Below are positions 21,985 to 33,601 of a stretch of 64,000 nt of DNA, piece by piece. Each line of letters begins with the position of its first letter. Within the stretch, counting starts at the first letter, position 1. Source of the stretch: Gigaspora rosea (taxonomy: Eukaryota; Glomeromycota; Glomeromycetes; Diversisporales; Gigasporaceae); the NCBI GenBank assembly GCA_003550325.1, contig QKWP01001668.1, positions 53,161 through 117,160 on the forward strand, given 5' to 3'. The notes under the pieces are model-generated. The model had not been told where the DNA came from and did not search any database. It saw only the letters and a program-made list of their open reading frames with translations. Both the position numbers and the translations under genes were made by a program.

Positions 21985-23040
21985 TCACGATCTAAATTAA
22001 TGCGAATAAAAAAAAACTAGATAGTAAATAAACATGAACTTGAATAGCTTATTTTAATTACTTAGTTTAATACGTAAATGATCTTTATACTCACAAACTA
22101 AATTAATGCGAATAAAAAGAAATTAAATAGTAAATAAACATGAACTTGAATAGCTTATTTTAATTACTTAGTTTAATACGTAAATGATCTTTATACTCAC
22201 AAACTAAATTAATGCGAATAAAAAGAAATTAAATAGTAAATAAACATGAACTTGAATAGCTTATTTTAATTACTTAGTTTAATACGTAAATGATCTTTAT
22301 ACTCACAAACTAAATTAATGCGAATAAAAAGAAATTAAATAGTAAATAAACATGAACTTGAATAGCTTATTTTAATTACTTAGTTTAATACGTAAATGAT
22401 CTTTATACTCACAAACTAAATTAATGCGAATAAAAAGAAATTAAATAGTAAATAAACATGAACTTGAATAGCTTATTTTAATTACTTAGTTTAATACGTA
22501 AATGATCTTTATACTCACAAACTAAATTAATGCGAATAAAAAGAAATTAAATAGTAAATAAACATGAACTTGAATAGCTTATTTTAATTACTTAGTTTAA
22601 TACGTAAATGATCTTTATACTCACAAACTAAATTAATGCGAATAAAAAGAAATTAAATAGTAAATAAACATGAACTTGAATAGCTTATTTTAATTACTTA
22701 GTTTAATACGTAAATGATCTTTATACTCACAAACTAAATTAATGCGAATAAAAAGAAATTAAATAGTAAATAAACATGAACTTGAATAGCTTATTTTAAT
22801 TACTTAGTTTAATACGTAAATGATCTTTATACTCACAAACTAAATTAATGCGAATAAAAAGAAATTAAATAGTAAATAAACATGAACTTGAATAGCTTAT
22901 TTTAATTACTTAGTTTAATACGTAAATGATCTTTATACTCACAAACTAAATTAATGCGAATAAAAAGAAATTAAATAGTAAATAAACATGAACTTGAATA
23001 GCTTATTTTAATTACTTAGTTTAATATGTAAATGATCTTT
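21985..23040. repeat. 106-bp satellite, block 4, homogenised
   Basis: About nine consecutive units that I read as identical (ACTAAATTAATGCGAATAAA at 22,097, 22,203, 22,309 and so on, exact 106-bp spacing). The uniformity suggests very recent amplification or gene conversion. Assembly collapse or expansion is possible. Confidence 0.9.
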
Positions 23041-23935
23041 CTACACTCAATATTCCAGTGATGTGTAGCATGTAAATATCAAACAATCGGTACAATTGAG
23101 ATCTAAAACAAATAAAATTAAAAAATTAAAAAATAGTAGTGGGTAATGCAAAACGAAAAATTAACTTTGGTTGGTCTAAGAGTCAAAAAAAAAAACAGAA
23201 ATCTCATTCTTAGGACAACGCGTGAGTTAGTTTTATTGTTAGTTCAGATTATTAGAGTATGCAAAGTTGATTTTTCATTTTGCATTATCCGCCATTCCAT
23301 TTTTTCAATTTTTTTAAATTATTTTTTTTTTAGATTTTAAAATTTGCCCATTGTTCGATTTTTGACATCTATTTTTCCTACAATTTTCATCTGGTGTTAT
23401 CCAATGGAGACCTTAATTTCCCATAATTGTCTAATAGGACTGACAGAAATAACATGATTGTTGGTTAATTCCTAGTTGTGCAAAATAAAATATTATCCTT
23501 GTATAACCTTAAATGCGATATTTATTCTATTGCAGTAAATTAAAAAAAAAAATTTGACTGACCAAGGATTCCATGTAATGTAAAACGAAAAATCAACGTT
23601 TAGTGCCCTATTATACCACTGAAAATTTCTGCTTACCTACATGTGTCATATTAAGCAATCCATCCATTTTTCGATTTAAATACTTAATTGTTTTGACTAT
23701 ATAATATGCAATTAAATTTGAAATTATTATATAGTTTCTATTATGAGTTATCGTTATAAATATTACCATTCTGGCGATACACAGCATGTGACTTACTAAC
23801 GTATGTTATTAACGTTATCCATATCTCAATCTAATTTAAAGTTATAATGTGTGTATAACGAACGGAAGTCGATTTTTTAAATTTCTAAAATGCAAAGTGC
23901 GTGTAATGATCGAAAGTCGATTTTTTAAATAAAAT
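23041..23935. repeat. Satellite spacer, copy 4, diverged
   Basis: Fourth spacer copy, the most diverged (several small deletions). It is followed by unique DNA instead of a satellite block. Confidence 0.8.
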
Positions 23936-24007
23936 TGATGATAACCGATTATTAATTTATATTAATAGATCAATGACGAATTATTATGACATTAACATGC
24001 AAATGAT

Positions 24008-24123
24008 CATATGGCGTTAATTTCTCACGGTCGAATTACGGTTTTTGGACATAGCAAATCAAAAATGNGTTAATTTCTCACGGTCGAATTACGGTTTTTG
24101 GACATAGCAAATCAAAAATGGCA
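24008..24123. repeat. 59-bp duplication meeting at an N
   Basis: The segment GTTAATTTCTCACGGTCGAA to CAAATCAAAAATG occurs twice, exactly abutting a single N at 24,068. Most likely an assembly join with overlapping ends. Confidence 0.8.
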
Positions 24124-25457
24124 AAGTGCAATATTGTATGACTTTATGATTATAAAAATTTTCTCACATACTGGTCACGTTTCTGAAAGATGACCAATCG
24201 AAAATGTACTAACAGACGAACTTTAAATCAATGACATAATGTGCACGTGTACTGAATTATCCAATCAAATCAAGAATAAAAGACCAATCAGCGTGCAGAT
24301 ATATGTCGATCAGAGTGCAAATTATTTTAGTATGTTTTTAATTAAAAATAAATTAATTTTAATCTAATTTCTTAATAAAATAAATGAATTTTATAATTAC
24401 CAAATGCTGATCATAAAATTTTCAATTATTTCTGCAGAATGGTATGCAAGTGTAGGTGGTATATTATCACTTGATATGGACTAACAGTTGTGTCTAATAT
24501 AACTAAATTTTGGTCTTGATTTATTGTAGGACCACTAGGACTACCTCCACCGTAGATTACAATATGTCCAATATGTCCATCTGATGATAGTACAGCAGTG
24601 TGACAACTTCTAAAATATAATGTATCACCAGTAGCAATCTAATAATTTATATAACAAGACTGAATATTTACGAATATTTAACAAATACAGTAGAAAAATG
24701 TAAAGTCTGTCCAAGAACACTACGGTTGTAGACCATGAGTCATTATTAGTATTATAAATCGGAATCTAACCACAGAATAAAAATAGAGTAATTTACTGCA
24801 CTTTTCAAATTACCGTGATTAATAAATTCCATGCATCACACATGAAATCGAAAAAATGCCAATACTTGATTGCAAAAATTATTTCCAACCAATCACAGAT
24901 TTGCATTTTTTTTCAAGATTTCAAATTTCTGGTGTGATGTATGAAATTTACTGATCACAATAATTTAAAAAACACAGTATTACATATTTAATAGTAAATA
25001 TCTTTAAATATTTAAATACAGTATACTTAAATATATTTAATAATATTACCTCAGACATATAAATAGTACCAACGACAGAAAAACCTCCTATATAAAGTAT
25101 AAAGCTATTATGTAAAAATGTAGCTGTAAAATCAACACGTTGTGTTGGCGCACTGACATTAGAGCCTTGTATCCATGTCAAACTTAAAGTGTCAAGAATT
25201 TGAATGTCATTAAAAATAACATCAAAATTAACATTAGGATATTAAATCCTCCAAACCTAAGAAGTTTCAATTTATCAAAAAAAGATAACAAAGATACATT
25301 ATTTTTTTTTTGAAAAATAAAGATATAAAAAAAAATAAACATACGTATATATTTTACCATTAGTGTCATTCACAGCCTGAAATTGTTGCCGACTTATAGG
25401 GATCAGTCCAGCTATATTAGGAGTACTCCATGTTGCGGTTACAGTATCAAAAGCATA

Positions 25458-25687
25458 TATAATACTAGGTTAATGCACAGCATTGTGTGTCCGAAGCGCA
25501 CTAAGAACTAATTTCAATTTTTGATGCGACACAAGTCAAAACATTATGATACATCAAAAATGTAACTATTATACGCATGCGGACAGACACCAAATACAGA
25601 AGTTACATTTTTGATTTATGCATCAAAAATTTAACTTTTGTATCACCTTACGTAAACATATAAAGTCTTCCGCTACGCTCCGGGCAA
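25458..25687 (+). mobile_element. 225-bp element, copy A, inside K1 exon 1
   Basis: Interrupts kelch exon 1 between sequences that are contiguous in the other copies. It starts ACTAGGTTAATGCACAGCAT, then TGTCCGAAGCG, and ends TCCGCTACGCTCCGGGCA. Copies B (32,950) and C (45,729, opposite strand) have the same ends: ACTAGG at the start, GTCCGAAGC or GTCCGGAGC soon after, and a GC-rich CCGCTACGCTCCGGAC-like string at the other end. Confidence 0.75.
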
Positions 25688-26028
25688 CTATAGTATAATT
25701 ACTAAAACCATCATTTGTAGTAAAATGATCCAAAAGATATATTGTGTTTTTATTAGGACATCCTATACATGCACTTGCCAATGCAAAGCCATCCGGCTGA
25801 CATGAACTATGAGGGATTTGTAGTATTTATCGTTGAAAGAGTAACATCTAAATAAATATTATCTCCTAGTTGCGCAAAATTTTACTACCAAAGAAATAAA
25901 GCCTATTTCCTACAAGGGCACTGCTTTCTCTAAAACGTCCGGGAGATGTAAAGATGTTTGCGTCTACGAGAAGAATGAATGACAACCAACGGAAAATATA
26001 ATTTTCAAAAAAATTAAAAAAATTCATA

Positions 26029-26581
26029 TTAAAATTACAAGGCTTAATTTAATTATGTTTAAATTTACATCAAGTAAGTTAACTGTTTCATCGATACGCC
26101 CTTGAATGTGTTCCAGGTTTGTGGCACAGTTTCCTAAACCATGAATCAGAGTTTTGTATCAAGTGTCCGTTTTATCAAAAATCGCTTATTTCTCGAAATT
26201 CTAATAAGAAACTACGTTTCGAGCTCAAATCAAAAATTTTCGTTGGGCAATTTTACTACATAAATCGCCTATAACTCGATAACAATTTTTGCTGCGCCAC
26301 AAACCTTTCAAACAAATTCTTATGCGTCATTCTGTAGACAAATTATTTGTGTAATTATGACGATAAGGTGTAACAAAACACAATCCCTTATGACGTTTTA
26401 CAGGTCAAATACACAGGATGTTAGATGGGAATAATTAAGCAAAAGTGATAGATGAGATAAAAGTATGCTTTGTGTTTTTAGAGGGGCTCTATCGTAAATG
26501 TTAATAGAGTATTACAACATTGTAAATAATTAATAAAAGTTATTATATGGCATTTTCTATTTGTTGGATTTTGCATTTACC
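26029..26581. promoter_or_regulatory. Shared upstream region of kelch K1
   Basis: DNA upstream of K1 that recurs upstream of K2-K5: AAGTAAGTTAACTGTTTCAT, CGCTTATTTCTCGAAATTCT, GCGCCACAAACCTTTCA and TAGA.GGGCTCTATGGTAAAT-like strings. It is conserved over several hundred bases, so it came with the duplication and probably includes the promoter (inference; no defined motif was identified). Confidence 0.5.
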
Positions 26582-26851
26582 GGGATGGCTAAAGCCAGGT
26601 ACATCACGAGATTACCCGATTTTTCCGATTTTTAATTAAAATCGATTGATATTAGGGTTAGGGTTAGTTAAGGTTACAGAGAGTGGTTTATATATAGCAA
26701 AATTGCATTCCCAACACTTTTACTTAGTGAACCAAGCCGGTTTAGAAAGCCATCTATTATATTTTTCATGATTTCGTCTTTGTCGTCTCGCTTTGTTTTG
26801 TAGGTCGGATCCGGGTTAATATCGGTGATGTACCTGGCTTTAGCCGACCCC
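26582..26851. mobile_element. 270-bp MITE with GGCTAAAGCCAGGTACATCAC ends
   Basis: Inverted ends of about 37 bp: left GGGATGGCTAAAGCCAGGTA then CATCACGAGATTACCC; right, on the minus strand, GGGGTCGGCTAAAGCCAGGT then ACATCACCGATATTAACCC. It lies between the K1 upstream region and the K2 3' flank. Inside is a short TTAGGGTTAGGG. Target duplication not resolved. Single copies of this terminal motif recur elsewhere (9.7, 16.25, 31.95, 43.57, 50.75 kb). Confidence 0.7.
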
Positions 26852-27218
26852 TAAATTCTAATTTAGGTCACAATCGTTCACAGCATTTAAAAAAGTAGGC
26901 ATTGACAAAAATTTTATTGTAAATTGATATTTTAAATATCAAATAATACCCTCCTTATTTTTGTAAAAGTAAATTTTACAAAATTATATTTTTTAGTATT
27001 AAGAACATAATTACAATTATATCGCCAAGATTCATATATCCAATATACTATTAATTTTTTCAAAAACTTTTTATTTCGCGCTGGCGGCACAGGATATATG
27101 TTAATAAATTATAAGGCACAAATAAAGTTCATACATGGTGAAATATGATCATTGATAAAGAATTTATTAAAACGTTTACGTTAACCCATCAAATTTAGAA
27201 CCTACTATACGAATGACA

Positions 27219-28826
27219 TCATTTTGTTTTTTCTTTCTTGTAAAACCAATATCCTGCAAAGCCAGCTATTGCTAAAACAGCTATCAAAACTAAAGGAATC
27301 GCCACAATCGCACCTGTACTTAATGGATTAGAAGTTACAGTTTGAATTTGAGTAATTGTAGGATTTTGAGGATAAGGTGAATTAGATGATGTACTAGTTG
27401 AAGTAACCCAAGCATAATTTCGAGTATCAAGAAGGTATATTTTTGAATTCACATTATTTAAGTTACTAAAAGAATTATTTGCCATCATAACACCTTTATG
27501 AATTATTAAAAATAAATTAATTTTTAATCTAATTTCTTAATAAATTAAATGAAATATATAATTACCAAATGCTAAGATCATAAAATTTCCTACTATATCT
27601 GAAGAATGGTACTTAAGTGAAGGTGGTAAATTGCTACCAATCATTGGTTTAATGGACCATTTATACGGATTAACAGTTGTGTCTAATGAAGCTAAAACTT
27701 GGCTTTGATCTGTAGAATCCCTAATACTCAACCGTAGATTATAACATGACCATCTGGTGATAATACGGCAGTGTGACAACTTCTAGAATTTAATGTATCA
27801 CCAGTAGCAATCTAATAAATTATATCAAAAACGTGAATATTCGTGAATATTTAACAAATAGGAAAATAGGAAGTTTATCAAAAAAACATTACCATTGTAT
27901 TCCATGAATTATTATTAGTATTATATTTCGGAATCTAACATAGAGTAAAAATTAAGTAATTTAGTACCTGTTAACTAGTAAATGTCTTTAAATGTTTAAA
28001 TATACATGAATATAATTAATCATATTACCTCGGACATATAAATAGTACTAACGCCAACAGTACCTCCTATATAAAGTATAAGGCCATTATTTAAAAGTGT
28101 AGCTGTAAAGTCGACACGTGGTGTTGGTGCATTAACATTAGAGCCTTGTATCCATGCTAAAATTAAAGTATCAAGAATATAAATGTCATTAAAAATAACA
28201 TTAAAACTAGGATTAGGATATTTAAACCCTCCAAACCTAAAAAATTTCAAATTATCAAAAAAAAAAAAAAAGGCATAGAGATACATCATTTCTTGTTAAA
28301 AAATAAAAATTATGATGATATAAAAGAAAAAAAAATAAACGAAAGACAATAAAGATAGGGGATAAACATACATATATATTTTACCATTAGTGTCATTAAC
28401 AGCTTGAAATTGTTGCCGACTTAGAGGGATCTGTCCACTAATAGTAGGAGTGCTCCATGTTGCAGCTACAGTATCAAAGGCGTATACTACAGTAGTATTA
28501 CTATCACCATTACTTGTAAGATGATTCAAGAGGTATATTGTATTTTTATTAGCACCGCCTACACATGAACTTGCAAGTAGAAACTCAACCGGTACTGGAT
28601 TCGACATGAACCATGAAGGATTAGTAGTATTTAACGTTGAAAGAGTCACATCTAAATAAATATTGTCTCTTTGTTGTGCAATATTTTGACTACCAAAGAA
28701 ATAAAGTCTATTTCCTACAAGCGCACCACTTTCTCTAAAACGTCCGGGAGGTGTAAAGCCGTCAACGGCCGTCCAGACAAGAATAATTGACAACCAACGG
28801 AAAATATAATTTTCAAAAAAATTCAT
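27219..28826 (-). pseudogene. K2: kelch membrane protein gene, one frameshift
   Basis: Five exons as in K4: 28,826-28,372; 28,236-28,029; 27,934-27,893; 27,811-27,566; 27,493-27,219. It starts MNFFENYIFRWLSIILVWTA (signal peptide) and reads kelch blades with KIYM-FGG across intron 1, APTPRVDFTATLLNN and ILYIGG. The last exon has a membrane helix (STGAIVAIPLVLIAVLAIAG) and FYKKEKTK. Exon 4 has one base less than in K3 and K4. After VIIYG the frame meets TGA near 27,735 while the downstream frame (STDQSQVLASLDTT) is intact. The C-terminus is also shifted against K5 (which reads YDIIRIAGSKFDGSM). Either a recent pseudogene or a sequence error; otherwise very well kept. Confidence 0.8.
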
Positions 28827-30809
28827 ATTAAAATTAAGTTAAAATTACAAGACTTAATCATGTTTAAATTTATGTCAAGTAAGTTAACTGTTTCATCGAA
28901 TGTGTTTCAAGATTGTGGCACAGATTACTAAACCACGGATCAGAGTTTTGTATCAGGTGTAACTAAAATGCCGTATTGTCAAAAATCGCTTATTTCTCGA
29001 AATTCTACATAAGAAACTACGTTTAGCGCTCAAATCAAAAGGTTTCGTTAGGCAATTTTACTACATAAATCGCCCTTCTAACCTATACCTTGGGTTCTCG
29101 GCACAATAAAAAAATTTGGCATGCAAGATGACATGCCAAATTCTAAATTTCGTGTCAAATGCATGCCAATGCATGTCATAAACACATGATTTACTTGTTT
29201 AATTTAATTGATAAAATGACATGCTCATGCCGAGAACCCTACCTATAACCCAAAACCTAACATACCAATTTTGTTGCGCCACAAACCTTTCACAGCAAAT
29301 TTTTTTGCATCATTCTGTAGGCAAATTTTTTGTGTAATAGTCACAATAATGTGTAACAAAAAACTATCCATTACGCCGTTTTACAGGTCAAATTCACAGG
29401 ACGATGATGATGGACGGGAATAATCAAGCAAAAGTGATAGATAGGATAAAAGTATGTTTTTAGAAGGGCTCTATGATAAATATTAGATAGAACATTACAA
29501 TTGTAAATAATTAATAAAAGTTATTATAAATAAAAGCCTCTGGCCCTTCAGAATGAGTAAGTTCTGCTTTGTTCGATATAAGAAAGTACATGTATAAAAC
29601 AATTTAAGTTTCCTTTATTACATATCATCGTATTTCATAAACCCTATTACAAAACAATTATTGCTAACTTTAACGTGATTTTGGATCAAAATATGATTTA
29701 TAATTGGATTTCTACAACAGATAAATTTTCCTGCAAATACCTTACCTTTTATGGTTTAGGAAATTAATTTTAATCGACATTTATTTACTGTACGTAACAA
29801 TATTAAGGCTATACATAAATTTTGGTCTACGTGTACATCGAGTACCTCAACATCACGTAATTACTATTGCTAAAAAAATTATTAGTCTGAAATTTGAAAA
29901 TATTTAATATTTCACAAAACAACAAACAATCAAAAAAAGTAATTCTGAAAGAAATATTAATTTATTTCAAATTAATATCTTTAAAGGATTTCTTTAATGA
30001 CCATAAGTGACATGACGTACTTTTATAAGTTGTTCCTATTCTCTTACACACGATATAAACGTCTTATTGTACGCAAGCGCCTTAAAGATATCCAAAATCA
30101 CCATTCCTCAATAAATATGTTCAATTCGAAACACTCGCAACTTTGTAAGTCATTTCCTTAAGGCCGCGCAAATTTAATGTCTTGGTTTTCATAACATGAA
30201 ATGTTAAAAAGATTCGATCTGTCAGCTTTTTTTTTTAAATTTCATATAAAATTTATAAAATGTTTATAAATTTCAAAAACCTAATCGGAAATAAAGCCGG
30301 TTTCTATCATTTTCCCGATAATCTTTTACGAAAATGTTAGATTGGCTCTCATTTTCCCGATAACCTTTTACGAAAATGTTAGATTGGCTCGCATTATGTT
30401 AGGGTCAGTTCCGGTCAATTTTTATCGGGATTTTATTTGTCGGGAAAGTGTTTTTTGAGAATCAAATAATTTTGCATAAATGACGAATTTTTTTTTCTAT
30501 GAATTTACGAAGCATTACCGATTTATTTAACAAAATTCTTGGTTATATCGGCATATCAATGGTTGGCAAGGCACTCGTGGCTGATCATATAGTGGCCGCA
30601 GTTATGGCTAAAAAATTACATCATAAACATTAAAATTAAGCTGACGCAACTAGAATGCGCCTATTACACCATACAATATTATTAACACCTTAGTTCTATG
30701 ATTCGATCGATCAGTATGAAGTTATCTGTTCACCAACAAAACAGATGTTGTTTTTACGTCAGAAGCTATTTTTAGATTGATTTACTTAATATAAACAAAA
30801 GAAATTGTT
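28827..30809. promoter_or_regulatory. Upstream DNA shared by K2-K5
   Basis: About 2 kb of non-coding DNA duplicated with the kelch genes (matching 39,680-42,480, 47,580-49,600 and 61,990-64,000). Landmarks: TTGTGGCACAGATTACTAAA, AAGTGATAGATAGGATAAAA, TTTAAGTTTCCTTTATTACA and GGCAAGGCACTCGTGGCTGA. No gene is visible in it. It presumably contains the kelch promoter (inference). Confidence 0.5.
29094..29240. mobile_element. 147-bp MITE upstream of K2
   Basis: Perfect 12-bp inverted ends GGGTTCTCGGCA / TGCCGAGAACCC, flanked by TACCT on both sides (one extra T at the left). Absent at the matching place upstream of K3 and K4, present upstream of K5. The interior repeats GGCATGC and GCATGCCA. Confidence 0.75.
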
Positions 30810-31020
30810 TTATTTAATTAACTATATGATAATCGAAAATTTTTTTTTCGGATACAGTATTTAAGAGTTCCTTCTGGTAGTATTAAACCATTTTTATGTT
30901 GGGAAACAGAATTGAATATTGAATTCATTAATTTATGATTTCTTATCGAATAAAAGGTAGAGAATCTGGCCTTGTTCATTTTCTTGTCGATAGTACACAA
31001 TTCTACCAATTTCACCCAAT
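30810..31020 (-). pseudogene. Conserved exon-like fragment in the kelch unit
   Basis: The minus strand reads LKLGEIGRIVYYRQENEQGQ, then ILYLLFDKKS and TAA. The same frame is kept in the unit behind K3 (near 42,640: VYYRKENEQGQTLCFLFDKKS) and the unit behind K4 (near 49,730: IVYYRQENEQGQTFYFLFDKKS). An overlapping frame of 65 codons at the same place is less convincing. Most base changes between copies leave this frame open, so it may be a real exon or a remnant of a neighbouring gene duplicated with the kelch genes. There is no start codon, and I do not recognise the family. Confidence 0.35.
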
Positions 31021-32087
31021 TTCAAGATTTAAAAATGCACCTAGGCGCAATGTAAATAATATTAGGATTAGAGCTGGTTAAGGTTAAGATTGGAGAAAGT
31101 TATATGGAAATAGCTCTTAAACATTTTTTATTAAGGGGATTTAACTTAGGTTTAGATTTCTGGTTTTCTGCTTCATAAAAATGGTTAATCGATGTAGATC
31201 CCAATGGCAAATCTGTAAAACAAAATATAAATATACAATCTTAAATTATCATTTAATTTACGGAATAAAAAATCTATGATCCATAATTGCAGAATTATAC
31301 CTTTTAGTATCAAAATATAAATAATACTACTAAATTATTAACATCAATTAAGTGTGTATGTAAATAAATGTTTTTATTATAATTGATAATTTAAGAAATA
31401 TTCGACATGAATGTGCTACTTGATTATAAATTACATTAACGTTATAGAATTTGTTGATTTCAAATTCCAGTTTACCGGTAGCATAATTTAATTATCACAT
31501 TGATTATACGACAAATTATTTGTTTGTTAAATAATCGATGTATTGTACGCGCCAATCTATATGGTCATTCGATTTCAGTTACCATTTTAGGTTTTGACTT
31601 TAAAACTTTGAAATACGAATAAGATTTTAATCTTATTACTTAAAGCTCATTGTCCGTCCACCAACACCAGCCAATCAGAATACACCATTTTGATGAACTT
31701 CCAAATTAAGGGGACCAGGTCCATCATGAAATTTAATTAACGCTAATGTTACGGTCAGTTTAAGACCCGTATAGGCTAGGATGAGAAGGTTCTTATAGAT
31801 AAAATCGTCCTCTCGACATTTTTTCTTAATGTACCAAGATAGGTTTAAACATTCGTTTTTTGTATTTGTCTCACTTTTTACTATTTTGTGCTTCGACTGG
31901 CTGATTCGTGCAAACAAAAAATTTGCAATTTTGGTCGTATGCAACGGAAAATCTCGTAATGGACCTGACTTTAAGCGGCTACCAATGAATTTTAATTTAA
32001 AATGCTAAAAACTATTTGCTTTATTACTGAAAATACTTAACTTTTTTATATAATTCGTATGTGAGGTACAAACGCAATGTTTTATTA
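31021..32087. other. Duplicated non-coding DNA
   Basis: Shared with 42,700-43,707 and 49,800-50,800. A minus-strand frame at 31,675-31,944 (FIYKNLLILAYTGLKLTVTL) is partly open in the other copies but starts at TTG and shifts between copies; not called. CTCGTAATGGACCTGACTTT at about 31,954 is a copy of a dispersed motif. Confidence 0.45.
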
Positions 32088-32931
32088 CAGTCCTCCTCCT
32101 CTCGTTGTTGCTTGATTCCCCGAAAGTTAGTTCCCCGCCAGCCCATTTTCCGACACTATATCCCCAACAGAATGTTTCACCTACAGCATTTTTTGTTGAC
32201 AGAATCTTTCCTCGATATACCATGTTTCGACCTCCCCTTTCCTTGACAGGACATATTTTCGAAAAGACATTTTACGACATGACGTATTTCAGAAAGAATA
32301 CTTGACATGACATGTTACCGACATCTTTTTCCGACAAGATCTTCCCCAATTAGAAATTTCGTTTAAATATAATTATTAGGTAGAGTGATATATTCGTGTT
32401 CATCGCATCACATAATTAAGAAGGTAGTATAATTTAGGCCGAGTTGATAGTGCTAGTAAACAAATGACGTGTTGCATGATTTCGCGTGATGTGATGATCA
32501 CTGGTTTATCGTTCTTGTCGGAAAAAGTGCATTCAATAAAACTTAGTGTCGGAGAAAAGTCAAATAGAAATATGTTATGTCAGATAAATGTCTTGTCGAA
32601 AATATGAGATGTCAAGGAAAGAGGACGTCGAAAAATGGTATGTCAAGGAAAGATTCTGTCAACAAAAAGTGCTGTAGATGAAACATTCTGCCAGGTATAT
32701 AGTGTTGGAAAAATGAGCTGGCGGGAAACTAACTTTCGGGGGAATCATACCATAATTCCTCCTCTATAATCACGCAGTTTGTATCAAAAAATTGTTGATT
32801 ATAAGAGAGTGTAATTATATAGAAGTCTTTTTTATAAGTTTATTAATAAATTGTCTCAAAATTTAATGTGATTGTTGGGGGTTGTGATTATAGGAGGTGA
32901 TTATAGAGGAGGTTATAGAGGAGGAAGACTG
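32088..32931. mobile_element. 844-bp pogo/Tigger-like MITE, copy 1
   Basis: Flanked by TA on both sides, with ends CAGTCCTCCTCCTCT and AGAGGAGGAAGACTG. Long internal inverted arms (about 32,106-32,340 against 32,515-32,760) contain CCCGAAAGTTAGTTCCCCGC and GAATGTTTCACCTACAGCAT. TA duplication and CAGT-type ends fit Tc1/mariner, pogo branch (inference). Short frames in the arms are not genes. It is present at the same place in the next unit (43,708). Confidence 0.75.
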
Positions 32932-32949
32932 TACTATACAATTTTACAA

Positions 32950-33180
32950 CTCTCCCTTTAATATACTAGGAAAATGCACTGCATTTTATGTCCGAAGCTA
33001 TAATTATTTTAATAAAGCGATAGTTCTTATGTGATATTTGATTGGATGATTTACTTTGCTATTGTATGATCACTGTGATGTGATTGGTTCAATTTTACGT
33101 GATGTGGCCAGACAAACAAACAAACATTTTTTTCACTTTGCACAGAAATATAGAGTCCTTCGCTTCACTTCGGACAAATA
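32950..33180 (+). mobile_element. 225-bp element, copy B
   Basis: An insertion relative to the parallel unit (44,590). Starts ACTAGGAAAATGCACTGCAT, then TGTCCGAAGC, and ends AGTCCTTCGCTTCACTTCGG then ACAAAT. Same ends as the copy in K1. Confidence 0.75.
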
Positions 33181-33601
33181 AATCTGATAAACAACTCAAA
33201 TCTAATACTAACAACCTTACAAAAATCTGACGATTTCGAAATATACAATTATTTGCCAATAATAAGCAATATATGGTACATTATTAGTACTATATTAGCA
33301 AATTTAATAATTTATTACAAGATTATTTCATTATTATCACTTTTAAATACCTAATAAATTGGCTAAATAATGGTAATTTTTAGGCCTTTATTATTACTAA
33401 AATATTGATAATGTATAGTTAATATTAAGCATTTTATTAGTATAATAATTAACAAATATATTTATAAAATTAAATTATAGTAATAAAATACCAATCCAAC
33501 TGCATCAGACTTTACATTAATAACCCACTGGCAATGCTCTATCCAACCACAATTTACAAACCTATACCCTACTCCACCAATTACTATTTCACTATATAGT
33601 A

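Larger units (their letters stand above)
16562..24342 (-). mobile_element. Helitron-like insertion in kelch intron, satellite-filled
   Basis: Splits K1 inside its last intron: ATTATAAATTA to the left and TTAAAAATAAATTAATTTT to the right are contiguous in the other kelch copies. The left edge reads, on the minus strand, hairpin (GGTGGCG, loop, CGCCACC), ATCGCA, CTAG, then T: a Helitron 3' end. The right edge is near 24,342; the expected 5' TC was not resolved. The interior is four blocks of a 106-bp satellite separated by three long spacers, a fourth spacer, and 400 bp of unique DNA. No Rep/helicase ORF is visible, so it would be non-autonomous. Confidence 0.6.
16306..26026 (-). pseudogene. 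K1: kelch membrane protein gene, split and decayed
   Basis: Copy K1 of the kelch family. Exon 1 begins at ATG 26,026 (MNFFNFFENYIFRWLSF.L) and reads the first blade, but it has a frameshift and stop after FFGSK and a 225-bp insertion (about 25,458-25,687). Exon 2 (25,256-25,050) has a frameshift soon after FGGFN. Exon 3 (about 24,772-24,731, IPIYNTNNDSWSTT) and exon 4 (about 24,640-24,415) are legible. The last exon is displaced 7.8 kb to 16,560-16,306 by a Helitron-like satellite block in intron 4. It reads DDSFFSNLSNVNS, then a one-base deletion, then IYLLDTRNYMWV-type sequence, a membrane helix (NYAIIIIVVVVAIVLVSTIF) and KKKTHVGV-stop. Non-functional as read. Confidence 0.85.

Noticed and set aside
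16635..23040. Regular repeats considered as a CRISPR array
   Set aside because: The unit is 106 bp with no unique spacers between units, AT-rich, in a eukaryotic genome and without cas genes. It is a satellite.
17110..23340. Recurrent 62-64 codon frame in the satellite spacers (KRKINFVWSKSQKK...)
   Set aside because: It recurs only because the spacer DNA is repeated. A-run length changes shift it between copies and there is no selection pattern.
31675..31944. Minus-strand frame MHTTKIANFL... as a gene
   Set aside because: It starts at TTG, not ATG, and the parallel copies at 43.3 and 50.5 kb carry insertions and deletions that change frame.
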